Shown here: piece after piece, positions 49,125 through 61,394 of the stretch
Numbering within the stretch: position 1 is the stretch's first letter
How the letters are laid out: each line of letters opens with the position of its first letter
NCBI GenBank assembly: GCA_963513935.1
Contig: OY740777.1
Location: 12,015,092-12,079,091 of the forward strand
From: Aphrophora alni
Lineage: Eukaryota > Arthropoda > Insecta > Hemiptera > Aphrophoridae
Direction: 5' to 3'
DNA: 64,000 nucleotides
Notes under the pieces: generated by a model
The model's database searches: none
Seen by the model: only the letters and a program-made list of their open reading frames with translations
Told to the model about the DNA's origin: nothing
Program-made: the position numbers and the translations under genes

Positions 49125-49400
49125 CAGGAGCTAAATTTATTGAGTACAGATTTGGCAATCCTGACGAAACCTAGCTGGATCTACACCTTCCAGTATTCTT
49201 GGGTTAGATCTCTCTCTTTCATCTTTCTTATCAGGTCACTTTTGAGCAACTCTTATTCTTTTCCGAACTCTAACAATATTAGGGTATTCAAAGGTTGTGG
49301 GGTTTTATTATTTTTTTATAAGAAGAAAATGATCGACAGTTTTTTTCTATTTAAGCAAAAACAAAAAAAGAAAACCAGAAGAAAAAAACAACCGAACAGC
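49125..49400 (-). repeat. Full-length dispersed copy of the 254-bp tandem unit
   Basis: On the minus strand, landmarks follow the order of the 53-55 kb array units: AAAAACTGTCGATCAT, TTGAATACCCTAATATTG, AGTTCGGAAAAGAATAAG, GAAAGAGAGAGATCTAACCC, GTAGATCCAGCTAGGTTTC and GGATTGCCAAATC. It is closest to the left-hand units of that array. A 101-residue plus-strand frame (49107-49412) overlies it and is an artefact of the repeat. Confidence 0.8.
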
Positions 49401-49454
49401 TATTGGTTGTAAAAGGAGAAGAATTGTTATAAATCAACTCTCGTTATCATGTGT

Positions 49455-49990
49455 GAAACTAGAACATTAAAAAAAAAACTGAAACTTTGCTTTGTTTTAG
49501 ATTACCCCTCTCATCTAAAGATTTTGGGGCAAACAGAATTCAAATATATCTAAAAAATAAGAAGAGTTTTATGTTTCTATTCAGGTACACCCTAATGTGA
49601 TTCACTCACTCCGTATGATCTGGTTTTTGAGTAGTAGAAATTTAAAAAATATATTGAGTTTTTAATGCTGTATTTTGTAATAAAGTTTTTCACGTACAAT
49701 ATTTCAATTATCGAAGTTTATTATTATACTTGTTTTTGTATTGTTTTGTTTAATCCGTTTCAAGTCATTTATTTTGAACAGTTTTGTTAATGCACTTTAA
49801 ACAACATTTATACAGTTTGAAATGTGACTAATCCTTCACATTCTAGTTTATCAGAGCCTTCATTAAAAATTCCAAATCCAATCGCATAAAACACAATTCC
49901 ACCCTAACATTACCCTGAGTCCAAATATCACAAAGCTTAGACTGAAATTTATCCAACCACCAATCAGCCCTTACATCGAACGCCATAGGC
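49455..49990. other. Unique DNA, no gene seen
   Basis: Nothing recognised. An 81-residue minus-strand frame at 49843-50088 has no known domain. Confidence 0.35.
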
Positions 49991-50000
49991 TTAATACAGT

Positions 50001-50078
50001 TACTCACCCCTTTTGGACACCAACAATGCTGCCCTTGGGGCAGTTTTGAGCTATACCGGTAAAGCAAAGGATGAAATT
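50001..50078 (+). pseudogene. Possible retrotransposon RNase H fragment
   Basis: The plus-strand frame reads PLLDTNNAALGAVLSYTGK. In Ty3/Gypsy elements the RNase H domain starts with a similar LDTDAS-x-x-GAVLS block containing the first catalytic aspartate. Here two residues are missing relative to that pattern and the match stops after about 20 residues. No reverse transcriptase or LTR was seen nearby, so it is either a small relic or a coincidence. Confidence 0.3.
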
Positions 50079-50089
50079 CAACGTTCATT

Positions 50090-51415
50090 GTTTAATCCAA
50101 TCCCCCCCTCTAATTACGGTACGTTGGGGGGTGTAATTAAACAAGGGACGGTTTCACATCACCAGTCATGTCACTCCCTGGGATTAACCCCCCCCCAGCA
50201 CTCTAAAGCCATTAACGTCTACAGAGGAAATTAACATGGATCTAAATAATTACATTTAGTCCTCTGTGAATAGCTATTTAGGGATTGTATACTAACACTG
50301 GTGTAAGTTTAGTTTATTTTGTATTTATTCCTGTTGTTTGTTTGTTCAGCTTTTGATGTTTTTAATTTAGTTTTTCCTGTTACAATTAATTTTAATGGTT
50401 ATGTTTTGTGTCTATGAACTACTGCCAATAACAGGTTTCTTAAAAATAAACTTTGCGTTAAATTAAATTTTCAATACGTAATGCATATTTTTGTATTATT
50501 TTGCAATCACACTATCAACTGTATTCGTCGCTTTACCAGTATAGAAGTCGGGATAATTACGTCATAACCAAGTCATTTACCAAGACATTTTATTTTTTGT
50601 AAACCAACGTACAGCATCTTCAAGCTAGGAATGTGTTTGGGGTGGAGAGGAAAAGAGAGCCCCCACACTTTGTTGCGTTTACTATCAGTGGTACAACCCC
50701 AATAAAAAAAATATAGACCTCAAATGCTTCTTTGTAAACGCATACCCTACTTTCGTTTCTTTTATCGGTGTAAATAAGAATAAAACGTTTACAAAAGACT
50801 GTCACGAAGTTGTAGGTTTAGGAATTAAATGTAGCTAAACAATTTGTGTACCTAATTTATTTGGAATGGGTTGTACCGTCAAGTCAGACTAGGGAAGCAA
50901 GTAGAACGGAGGACACGCCCCTTACACCAGACACAAACCTAGTCTGAGGCTACTGTACACAATAGATACCCACCTGTAAAGAAGGTTAAATAAACAACAA
51001 AATTGCTAAACAACCGCAAGTCCAAACGTAGTAAGTCGAAAGAGTTACCAACAGAATAATGATATTGATAATCATTTTGTACCGTTATTGGAGGAAAATC
51101 ATCAGTGACAATTGAAAACTGCGTTAATTGCGATATTTAAAGTCTCCAGAGTCGCGTCTCACCGCTGCGTTTAAACAAATATTGATGTTAAAAGTTGTAA
51201 TAAAAAGAGTCAAAAAAATGTGGGTTTCTATTTTTCAACCTATCAAAATTTTATTATTCCGAAAATACTTTGCGGAATTAAAAGAAAAGACTTTATTATT
51301 GTTATTACAAAATACCGTTCATAAAATATGTCAAAAAAATGCTTGAATTTTGTTTAAAAAATACTTTTCCAGACAAGTATTGTTATAATTTTGTAACTAC
51401 TAAACCAATTTTAAT
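50090..51415. other. Unique DNA, no gene seen
   Basis: A C-run/G-run pair (50102-50107, 50136-50141) could form a short hairpin. Other frames (50620-50805 minus, 51128-51346 plus) have no domain. Confidence 0.4.
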
Positions 51416-51432
51416 GAAACGTACCTATATAG

Positions 51433-51657
51433 TAAATGTTGAGCTTGACTTATGAGAAAAACTATACAGTATAACAAACACACAGAACACAATTCTCATA
51501 AAAAAAAAAAATACGCCTAAGTGTCAGACGCGTTTCAACGACAAGTTCGTCCTCTTCAGTGATACACCAGCTACACCAACCAAACCACAACTAGTGGTTA
51601 CTTAGGTGTATTTTTTTTATGAGAATTGTGTTCTGTGTGTTTGTTAGCCTATATTGT
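51433..51657. mobile_element. Foldback element with 12-bp flanking direct repeats
   Basis: Inner arms of about 55 bp (AACAAACACACAGAACACAA and ATTCTCAT on the left, mirrored at 51617-51645) enclose a minus-strand CTGAAGA...GAAACGCG motif at 51529-51560. The left edge has TTGAGCTTGACTTATGAG, shared with the elements at 13.3, 20.5 and 59.7 kb. GTACCTATATAG occurs directly outside both ends (51421-51432 and 51658-51669), as expected of a target-site duplication. Twelve bases suit target-primed retrotransposition better than most DNA transposons. Confidence 0.8.
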
Positions 51658-51669
51658 GTACCTATATAG

Positions 51670-53225
51670 GAAAAGGAATTACAGGAATCGGCTCAGAGGT
51701 TGTCAAGTTATAAGCTTACAAATAGATTTTGCGTTTTATATATAAAATATATTTAAAAAATAACATAATCTATGACTAAAAACGAAAAACTGTTCATTAT
51801 CATACGCGGGAGGGTTGTCCGATCGATTTAAGTGCGAAATCTCGGCAATTCCTCTTCAAAATAGTATTTAATCCATCATTCGGATACTTTTTTTTCGTTG
51901 AATTTCACTTTTTATTTTTGACAATTCATTATTTCCGTCTGAAAACAGCTATTTAAAAATCTGGTTATTGGTATTTTGAAGATATTTCGACAAATATTTC
52001 ATCAATTTTATGTAAAATCTACCGACGTTTTTTTTTTTTATTCCTCTCAAATAGTTCTGTTTTAAGAACTGTCAAACTAGATATCACTTAGTAGCCTATC
52101 AATGATGTCGTGTAATAAGTGCGAATGACTCTTCTTTGACGTCGGAGAGTTTTAAGATTATATGGTTACCTACCTAACCACACCTAGTTAAAGAACTACC
52201 TTACTTGATCTATACTTCTTGTACTAGGTCTGGGTTTCAGAGACCTAGTCATCATGAATTTTACATCATAGAGGCATACAGTCGTAATATCAACCTGTAT
52301 AAGTTAATTAGTGCGCATGCGCTCTACGACTGATTTCAATATTGCTATCCGATAGAATATGTTACAAATTTGTCAATTATTAATATTGTGAAGTAAATAA
52401 TGAATTGTGAGAGATTGCGTTGAAAAGGTATATCGAATTGATAGAAAAAACGCTATTTTGAAGACGAATTGTCGATATTTCGCATTTAAATCGATCAAAT
52501 AACCATCCTGTACATCTACCGAACAGATAAACGGAAAAAGCGTTTATAGGAATTTTAATCTTTATTTTAATATAAGAAATCTACTCTGTACGATTGTCCC
52601 TGTTTTTAGATACGCTGTTCAGACTGATCCTGTGTATGATTATGTGAGAAAATTAATGCAATTTTAAAATTAAATTTTATCTAAAAAATAAACTATACAA
52701 TTGGGTCTTGGCATCTCAAAATAAATAATCAAACAAATAAAAATATACAACCCTTTTATAATATAACTTAAACTATATACAATCTCTTAACGGAACTGAC
52801 AAAATATTTCTTCCAGAACGACCTGCGGGATATAATCCTAAGAATTATCGCTGAAACCATTTCCGTACTTCCATTTTCAAACCTATCCGTATTTCTTAAC
52901 AATCCCCTTTTACCCCAAGCCATTAAGATCCGGAGTAGGCGATTCCAAGGGATTTCCCGACCCCCGGGGTCAATGGAGTGTGACGTTCTGACCTTTACGA
53001 CCATCTCAAGCTAATCAGAAGGAGAGGGTAGGGGCGGGGGATAACCTGCGACCTGAATTTCTAAACCCTTGGTGACGATAAAGAAACGATTGTGCCGATA
53101 CAGTTACTTTAAGCCTTTTTAGTTCGATATTGTCAAAGATTGTTTTGGTTAAAACAGGATGAAGTTGTCATATAACACGAATTGTTTTGGTGTTTTGCTT
53201 TGATATATGAATATTAAGAGGTAGG
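51670..53225. other. Unique DNA with a GC-richer patch at 52770-53050
   Basis: A 78-residue minus-strand frame at 52768-53004 lies in the patch (SIDPGGREIPWNRLLRILM) and is not recognised. Confidence 0.3.
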
Positions 53226-53229
53226 TAAC

Positions 53230-55463
53230 ACAATAGATTTAGATTTTTTATTGTTGTTTAAAGGCAAAAAATCTTCCGGTCATCATCGACTTATAAAAAA
53301 AATGTAAACAGCATAAAATAAAGACTTCATCCCTTCAAATACTCAAATAGTGTTAGGAATGGAAAATAACAAGAGTTGGTCAATAGAAATCTGATGGGAA
53401 AGTTGAAAGAGAGAGATGTATCCCAAGACTACAAAGTCTTAAATCTACCTAGGTTCCCACAGAATTGTCAAACCGTACTTAGTAAATTGACCCTCTGAGG
53501 GTAAAATTGGAGTTTCTCAAGGAAATATCTATTTTGAAGTTTTTTTGAACGATGTCCATCTGTCGTCAGTTCAGTTTCTTGCAGTTCAAGCAAGAGGGCT
53601 GATATTGATCTAATGTGTTATCTGGGTCATTTTTGTCCAATGAGAGAAAAGTTGAAAGAGAGGGATCTAACACAAGACTTCGAAAAAGTTGTACATCCAG
53701 CTATGTTACCTAGGGATTGCCAAGCCCTTACCATAGTGAAGCTCTTAGGAAAAATATATTAGAGTCTATTCTTGTTGTTTAAAGGCAAAAAAACTGTCGG
53801 TCATCATCGCCTTATACAAAAAGGAAGGAACGACCATAAAATAAAGCCCTCTAGCCTACGCATACTCTAATTGTGTTAGGATTGGGAAATAATAAGAATT
53901 GGTTAAAAGAGGAATGTAGAAAGAGAGGGATCTAACCCAAAACTATAAAAAACGTTGTAGATTCAGCCAGATTCCTTCGGGATTGCCAACCCCTAACTCA
54001 GTATATTGAAGCTACGAGGAAAAATATATTAGAGTATTCTCTTGTTGTTTAAAGGCAAAAACCTCTCGATTATAATCGCCTTATAAAAAAAGGAAGAAAA
54101 CATAAAATAAAGAATTCTGATCTTCGAATACTATAATAGTGTTAGGATCAGAAAAGAAGAAGAGTTGGTCAATATATATCTGAGGAAAGTTGAGAGAAAA
54201 AAACATCTAACCCAAGGCTACAAATTTTAAATCTAGATAGATTTGTCAAAACCATACACAGAATTTTGTGCCTCTGAGGGTAAAAATAAATTAAAATTTT
54301 TCTTGTTGTTTAAAGAGAGAAAATTCTCCATCAAAATCACCCTATAAAAAAAGAAAGAACTTAAAATAAAGACACATAGCCCTCAAATATTCTATCGGTG
54401 TTAGGATCGGAAAAGAACAAGAGTTGGTCAATAGAGACCTGAGGAAAGTTGAAAGAGAAAGATGTTTCCCAAGGCTACAAGTTTTAAATCTAGATAGATT
54501 TGTCAAAACCATACTCAGAATTTTGTGCTTCTGAGGGTAAAAATAAAATAAAGTTTTTCTTGTTGTTTAGAGAGAGAAAATTCTCCATCAAAATAACCTT
54601 TTAAAAAAATAAAGAACACAAAATAAAGACACAGCCCTCGAATATTCTAACAGTGTTAGGATCGGAAAAGAAAAGAGTTGGTCAATAGAGACCTGAGGAA
54701 AGTTGAAAGAGAAAGATGTTTCCCAAGGCTACAAGTTTTAAATCTAGATAGATTTGTCAAAACCATACTCAGAATTTTGTGCTTCTGAGGGTAAAAATAA
54801 AATAAAGTTTTTCTTGTTGTTTAGAGAGAGAAAATTCTCCATCAAAATAACCTTTTAAAAAAAGAAAGAACACAAAATAAAGACACAGCCCTCGAATATT
54901 CTAACAGTGTTAGGATCGGAAAAGAAAAGAGTTGGTCAATAGAGACCTGAGGAAAGTTGAAAGAGAAAGATGTTTCCCAAGGCTACAAGTTTTAAATCTA
55001 GATAGATTTGTCAAAACCATACTCAGAATTTTGTGCTTCTGAGGGTAAAAATAAAATAAAGTTTTTCTTGTTGTTTAGAGAGAGAAAATTCTCCATCAAA
55101 ATAACCTTTTAAAAAAAGAAAGAACACAAAATAAAGACACAGCCCTAGAATATTCTAACGGCGTTAGGGTCGGAAAAGAACAAGATTTGGTCAATAGAGA
55201 CCTGAGGAAAGTTGAAAGAGAAAGATGTTTCCCAAGGCTACAAGTTTTAAATCTACCTAGGTTGTCTTGGAATTGTCAAAACCATAGTTAGTAAATTGAG
55301 CCTCTGAGGGTAAAAAAAAGAAATTTTCGTGTTGTTTAAAGAAAAACTTCTCCATCAAAATCACCTTATGAAAAGAAAAAAAAAGAAAGGAAAAAAAGAC
55401 ACTTAGCCCTCGAATACTCTAATAGTCTTAGGATCGGAAAAGAACAAGAGTTGGTCAATAGAA
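53230..55463 (+). repeat. Tandem array, about 254-bp units, 8-9 copies
   Basis: Units start with TTCTTGTTGTTTA(A/G)AG at 53769, about 54039, 54300, 54558, 54811 and 55065, with a variant near 55327. Two more decayed units precede from 53230. Each has GTGTTAGGATCGGAAAAGAA, AGAGTTGGTCAATAGA, GAAAGTTGAAAGAGAAAGAT, TTTAAATCTAGATAGATTTG and TTCTGAGGGTAAAAATAAA. Spacing is 253-270 bp. The central three units are nearly identical and the outer ones diverge. The array is cut at GTTGGTCAATAGAAATC and runs directly into telomere-like sequence. No frame is conserved. Confidence 0.95.
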
Positions 55464-55517
55464 ATCTAACCTAACCTAATCTAATCTAACCTAACCAAAC
55501 CAAACCTAACCTGACCT
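55464..55517. repeat. Telomere-like CCTAA string at array edge
   Basis: TCTAACCTAACCTAATC, then CTAACCTAACCAAACC and AAACCTAACCTGACC: about ten imperfect insect-telomere-type units, abutting the truncated last unit of the 254-bp array. Confidence 0.75.
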
Positions 55518-55519
55518 CT

Positions 55520-58500
55520 TGATATCTGCAAAGGACCCAGTGGTTTCAAACTCACTAACAAGCTTTTTATACGTGACTACACTGGGTTGCGAGTACTTTC
55601 AACTCGGCTGTTAAATTCCGTTCATAATAACACTGAATCAATTCAAACGTATGTTTCGTAAATGTAAATTCATAATAGCATTAAAAATATCAATTAATTA
55701 AATGTAACTACTACTGTACAATTACCACCTGTACTAGATTCATGTTTGAAAAGTCAACAATGAGTAAACTCGTTGCTATGGGAACAAATAAACAACAATG
55801 AAACAGCTGATGTTTTAATAAATCCCAATTATATCGGCATACAATAAAGAGTTTTTCGTAGATTGGGCAAAAAATAACGAAACCATAAACTTTTGAAAGG
55901 CCCGGTTGATTCAACAATAATTGCAAATAAAATTTAAACCATCATTATAATAAATAATACAAACAAAACACATATCCTATCCTAAAATGAAAAAAAGTTT
56001 AAAATAATTCAGAATCTATCCCTTTACGAAACGCTCACAGCAGAAATAGTGCAAACTGCATTTTAACACAGTAAAAAGTAGATAAACCATTTGCATAAGA
56101 GCTTAATATTTTCTTTCAGTAGTCATTAGGGATATCTGGCGGGCGCGATAAGAAGGCTTACGGGATTTTCACCCCTCCCTCCCGCTTCTACCCTTAACGG
56201 CTTCACGGAAGTTCCTCGACTAAGGCAAGTTTTCTGGAAACTTTTAAAATTGCGAAAGCTCATTTTATTAAGTTACAGTACTTTCTTAACTAAAAATTAA
56301 GTTAAAAAAACTAATTTTTACTGAGAGAAGAGATATTTTACAGTTTATTGAAGCTCTTTTAGCTGAAGTAAAAACTAAAGAGTAGTAGATTCTACAGACC
56401 TTTAACTTTAACTTGTTTTAATAATTTTTCCTTTTGATGTTACATTTTCATTATTTATCCTAACATATTTAACGAAAATTGTATAATTAACCAAAATAAA
56501 TTTTCTGACATTTATACAAATGCTTTGATAGTTTTGTAAAAGACAGAACACGTACAAACTCAATACAACTTTTTTAAAAGGAAATACATTTTGTTGCGGG
56601 TTGCAGCCTCACGCCTTGTGTCGACCTAATATCCATATAGATGACTGGCATAATGTACTTTGAGGATTCAGTAAAAAGCATTCAATTGCCTACCAGAATG
56701 GCTTTTATATGGCAATAAAAACATTCAAGACTATGGTGAAATGTTAGGTGGGGGATATTGAGTTGGGGTTTTGTAAATAGGAAATGTCCTGTTTTGAATA
56801 AATCAAAAGTGTTTAGAGTAAGTATGACGACAGCAGAATTATCTATCGCGGATATTTAAAATTTTGTTTAAATACAAATTAACCCTTCAAGAACAGCTGT
56901 TCAGATTTTTTTTAAACTTTACTTCTTCAGAAACGCTAATTTCTCTTGGGAAATACCACTTAAAGGAGTCGAATTCGAAAAAAATTTGGTGAAAATCGTT
57001 AGTTTTTTCAGAAAACGGTGATATTTTTATTTTATTTTTATCGAATATGTTTCTAAATTTTGATTAAATTAAAAATACTCAAAACTTCTGTAGGCCTCTA
57101 TACCGGAAGAATATGAAGATACCAAATTTGATTTAACGGCTTCCCGTTTGGTTTGAAACGCAATATCAAACAGTAAGACGCTCAGACATCATTCTTGAAC
57201 GATTATTATTTTCTCCCATACGTAGAGAGTTATGGGGGGGGCAAAAGAAAATTATGTTGTGCTTTTCGTCAAAACCTCGTTTTGTTTTTAATTATCTCAA
57301 ATTAAAAATAGTAGTTAATGAAATAATATTGTCTTTGCAGTGCTCTACAACCAGTAGTAAATTGGGATTAAATTTGTTATGTCATGATATTTTACCCATC
57401 TTTTATTCTTCATTCTCGCAATAACTCGAAATTTGGGAATATCCGTAACAAAAACAAATATTATGATTTTTATTGAAAATCTGGTTTAATGATTGTATTT
57501 AACTTTTTGTTAAAACCCTCCAAGTGGCAATGTTAAAGGTTTTGTTTTCTTAAACAATTTTTTTTAAATAACAATTTTATGCAAAACCTAACTTGTAGGA
57601 AATCATTTTTTCTTAGAAAGATGCGTAGAATTTATCTATGTAAATATATATATATGAAACGGTTTTGGAGTAAGTATGTTAGGTGTCAAAAAATGAAGTT
57701 AACATTTTTCAGAAAAACCTGTATCATACAAAATTAATTGCTTACCACCATTTTTTCCAGATATACAAAAGTTTTGTATAATATTTGAGAATATATTTAG
57801 AAGAAAAAAAATTAATTTGTTACATTTTCAAAAAATTCATAAAAAGGGAAAATGTTTTGCCTAATTTGGAAAAATCACCATTAAATTATTAAATTTATTA
57901 AATAAAATTATTAACATTTTATGAAATTTTGGTTGTATGGTATAAATCTATGGGAAATTATCTTTAAAACTGTATAAAAATTATTGCTGTAGGATGTTGA
58001 AAAAATTGCAAAAAAGTGATTTCTTGTGACATAAACACTAGAATCACAGCGGAATAGCGGAATATAGAGGGTTAAATTTTACCTCTACGAAACTTGGTGC
58101 ATGTCTTCTCTCACAAATTCAGGTGTGGAAGTTATCGATTAAAATATAAGAACTTTCACTTTTTTTACCTCATTAATTATACAACTTAAAACTTCACCAA
58201 AGTGTAACGGAAATCGGTAGAGTCCATTTTAAGAAACTCTATAGTATCTAATTTCTTTACCAAATAATTCTAAAAACAATATTATTATTTGCAAGTTTTA
58301 GACCATTCCGTTTTGTTGAAGTCTTTAGTAAATACATTAATGCAAATTAATAATGTACAAAACATTGCAGAAATGCGAACTTTGATATTAAGTTAAGCAT
58401 TTTTGAATTCATAGTTTTAATTGTAAAAACGTTTGTAATTACTGCACAAAAAAGATATATATAAAGTATTTGTTGAAGGGGTCTGAAAAAAATGTTGAAA

Positions 58501-59440
58501 AACTTTGATCGATTTTTATTCCCACACACATAAATAAAGTAGTGTAAAATAATTATAAATAAATAGAATAGTGTAAAGAAATTTATAAGATGGTTTAAAT
58601 ATAAATAATGAGTTGTCGGACGTATCGTCATCCATAGTCAAAAACAGTTATTCTGGGAGTTATGTCCGTCTGTTGTGTCTCTAAAGGACAAACGTCAGAC
58701 CGATTTTCATCAAATTTGTTAAGTAGGTATATTTCGGTCATATCTCTTGAAGTGTTTTGAAAAGCCATAATAGACTGAACGATTTTGACGATTTTTCGCT
58801 CGATTTTACCCCAAAACACTAAAAAATATGGTTTGTGTGTAATAAAATAATCCATTCCTCAAAAATACTCTACCAATTTCATTAAAATTTTAGTGGAACA
58901 TAGTGGTTAATAGCTCAAACTCCTGTGTAAAATTGGAAGTAAAAAATATATTACAGTTCAGTAATATTTAAATAAAAACAAAACACAGATTCTTTTGTAA
59001 AATTTTACGTTTACCAAACGATAGTTTCGCCAGTTACGGAATTGACGAGGTTTATACAAAGACAAAATAACCTAAGAAAAATTGTTCACATTTTGAGATC
59101 GAGTCCGTTACAGGACAATGGAATCTGTAACCGTGAAACACAGTAGGTCATAAACAATTATATACGTGAAAATGGTTGAAGTAGTGGGGAAAAGGAAAAG
59201 AAATCTGATTGGTCATTTAGGACTAAATTAGCATTATTAAAAGAAAGTCTCTTAATTTCTATAATATTTAATTTTTTACCCTTTCAAAAACAAAAATAAA
59301 ACTTGGCCCCTGTTGTTAAGACATCAATTGTACTAAATAGATACACGTCCTTATGTGTTTATGGAACAAGTTTAAACACTTATTTAAATATTCGAACTTC
59401 TACTGAGTACATATGTAAGTTTAGATTTAGTTTATAAGCA
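55520..59440. other. Unique AT-rich DNA, no gene seen
   Basis: A small GC-richer patch lies at 56110-56230. Minus-strand frames at 58347-58631 and 58628-58855 abut, but the second is the reverse of TTATGTCCGTCTG...-type sequence common in insect repeats, and neither has a domain. Nothing else recognised. Confidence 0.35.
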
Positions 59441-59448
59441 AGACCCTC

Positions 59449-59480
59449 CGATGATGATAACCATGTTATCGAAATGTACA
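59449..59480 (+). repeat. Hammerhead-like core motif
   Basis: CGATGA, T, perfect stem GATAAC/GTTATC (loop CAT), then GAAATGTACATC. It keeps the extra T seen in most other copies. The first CT is reduced to C and GAAAC has become GAAAT. Poly-A-like AATAAAAATAAAGAATAA follows about 25 bp downstream. Confidence 0.45.
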
Positions 59481-59727
59481 TCAGGGCATTTAGTGGAAAT
59501 AAAAATAAAGAATAATTAATCAGATATTTGTGTTTTATTAAAAGTTTCTAGTGATTGTGGTTAGGAGAAAATTCGAATCATTATTGTGAATTTCACCATA
59601 ATGCTCATCAAGATTGTAACTTTTTTAAATATATAAATTCTTTTCCAAGGACAGTATCCATGGTTCATTTTCACTTTTTGATTCACAACTACCGAAACGT
59701 TAGGTTGACGATTAGTTATTAGTTTTA

Positions 59728-60012
59728 TTATAATTAAATATTAAACTTGACTTGTAAGATAATATTAGATAGAATAAAACTCGAACATAAGATCTCACAA
59801 ATAGGCTATTACGTTTACTAAATCAAACGCGTTTCAACGACAATGTCGCCATCTTCAGGGATGCATGAGCTACAATAACTCAGTTTAGTTATTTACAATA
59901 GTTATAGTTTCGTTATTGTAACTCATGTATCACTGAGGCAACTTTGGCGTTAAAACGCGATTGATTAAGTAAACGTAATTTTTATGAGATCTTATGTTTG
60001 AGTTTAATTCAA
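59728..60012. mobile_element. Head-to-head foldback element with two hammerhead-like motifs
   Basis: Two arms of about 125 bp in inverted orientation. Left (minus): AAACTTGACTTG, AGATAATATTAGATAG, AAGATCTCACAAA, AACGCGTTTCAACGACAA, ATCTTCAGGGATGCATGAGC. Right (plus): GTAACTCATGTATCACTGAGG, GTTAAAACGCGATTGATT, ATTTTTATGAGATCTTATG. The left motif (59829-59858) is intact; the right one (59931-59959) has GTTGAAAC changed to GTTAAAAC. It is the most complete member of the family and shows that copies at 13.3, 20.5 and 51.4 kb are one- or part-armed. Confidence 0.8.
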
Positions 60013-60019
60013 TCACTTT

Positions 60020-60730
60020 TATTTACATTTGAGGATGGTTACGTGATAAATTTTACGCACTTTTTGCACCATTTATTTGGCTACAAAAATTAATCTTTAG
60101 TAGGAATATAAACGAAATTAAAATAAACTACTGAGAATCTTTCCATTATATTTTACAAGACATATTTCTTACTGTTACTTTTTTCCTCACCATAACAACC
60201 CGTTGTGAATCTAGGCCACACAACATAGCTATTCTTTCAATATTGTGTGGTCAGCACATCGAGTTCCCGTCACCGTAGTTCTAACTTTCGTCACTAAGGT
60301 TTACCACTAACCACAGCCCCTCTCATCCCTAACAAGTAATCGTCAACCTCTAAGATATAAGTATCCACAAGGACCAAACCCGTCAACACAAGATCTCTAG
60401 CCAACTTGCTTTCACTTCTAAGCCTCCATAATACAACATAATTATCAGCAACAACGCCGTAACTTTCTATACATCCATAAATGCTTAACATTTATGACCA
60501 TACATAAACCTATGGCAAGTAGGTCTACTATAGATAAACAAGCGGAACCGTCTTGTCTACTTTGAAATGTAGCAGTAGCTTTATGTTCAAGTAAATAATA
60601 TTTATTATGTATAATAGAAATACCAACTGTATTCATACATAGATTTATAAAGGTTGGGCGTCCTTGATATAAGCGGATTATGTTATATCAGTGGGCGTGG
60701 CAATGATTGTTTTACTTTATTTTCATACGG
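60020..60730. other. Unique DNA with overlapping minus-strand frames, unknown
   Basis: Frames 60294-60491 (65 residues) and 60445-60636 (63 residues) overlap in different phases on the minus strand, in a slightly GC-richer stretch. Neither has a recognisable domain. If coding, a frameshift would be needed; more likely chance. Confidence 0.25.
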
Positions 60731-60734
60731 ATTC

Positions 60735-61390
60735 AATATTTTCCAACAAATATAAAACAATATTTCATAAAGATTCCAAACTTTCCTACAAATTAAAAGA
60801 ATATTTCATAAGGATTCCATATATTTTAACAAATATAAAATAATGATTTTAAAATTACCAACAAATATAAAACAAAATTTTTCAACAATTATAACAAAAT
60901 ATTTCATAAGTAGACTGTTCCAAATTTTCCAACAAATATAAACAATATTTCATAAGTATTCCAAATTTTACGAAAAATAAAAGGAATATTTCATAAGGAT
61001 TCCATATTTTTTAATAAATATAAAACGATGATTCCAAATTTTCAAACATGCAGTAAAATATTTCATAAATATAAATATATTCCAAATTTTCCAACAAATA
61101 AATACAATATTTCCAAGTTTTACGACAAATTAAAAGAATATTACATAAGAATTGCATATATTTTAACAAATATAAAACAATGATTCCAAATTTTCCAACA
61201 AATATAATCCCAATATTTCGAAAGGGTTCCTAATTTCCCAACAAACATAAAACAATATTTCATAAAGATTACAAATTTTCCAACAAACATAAAACAATAT
61301 TTCATAATGATTACAAATTTTCCAAAAATAAAAAACAATATTTTATAATAATTCCAAATTTTCCGATAAATAAAAGAACATTTCATAGCT
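60735..61390 (+). repeat. Degenerate minisatellite, about 42-bp units
   Basis: Units follow ATTCCAAATTTTCCAACAAA then TATAAAACAATATTTCATAA. The best-kept neighbours (61251 and 61293) are 42 bp apart; others vary by indels. The 91-residue minus-strand frame at 61141-61416 is a translation of this array (repeated KYCFMFVGK) and not a gene. Confidence 0.9.
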
Positions 61391-61394
61391 CCAC

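Noticed and set aside
49107..49412. 101-residue plus-strand open frame
   Set aside because: It is the antisense of a dispersed 254-bp repeat unit whose other copies do not keep the frame.
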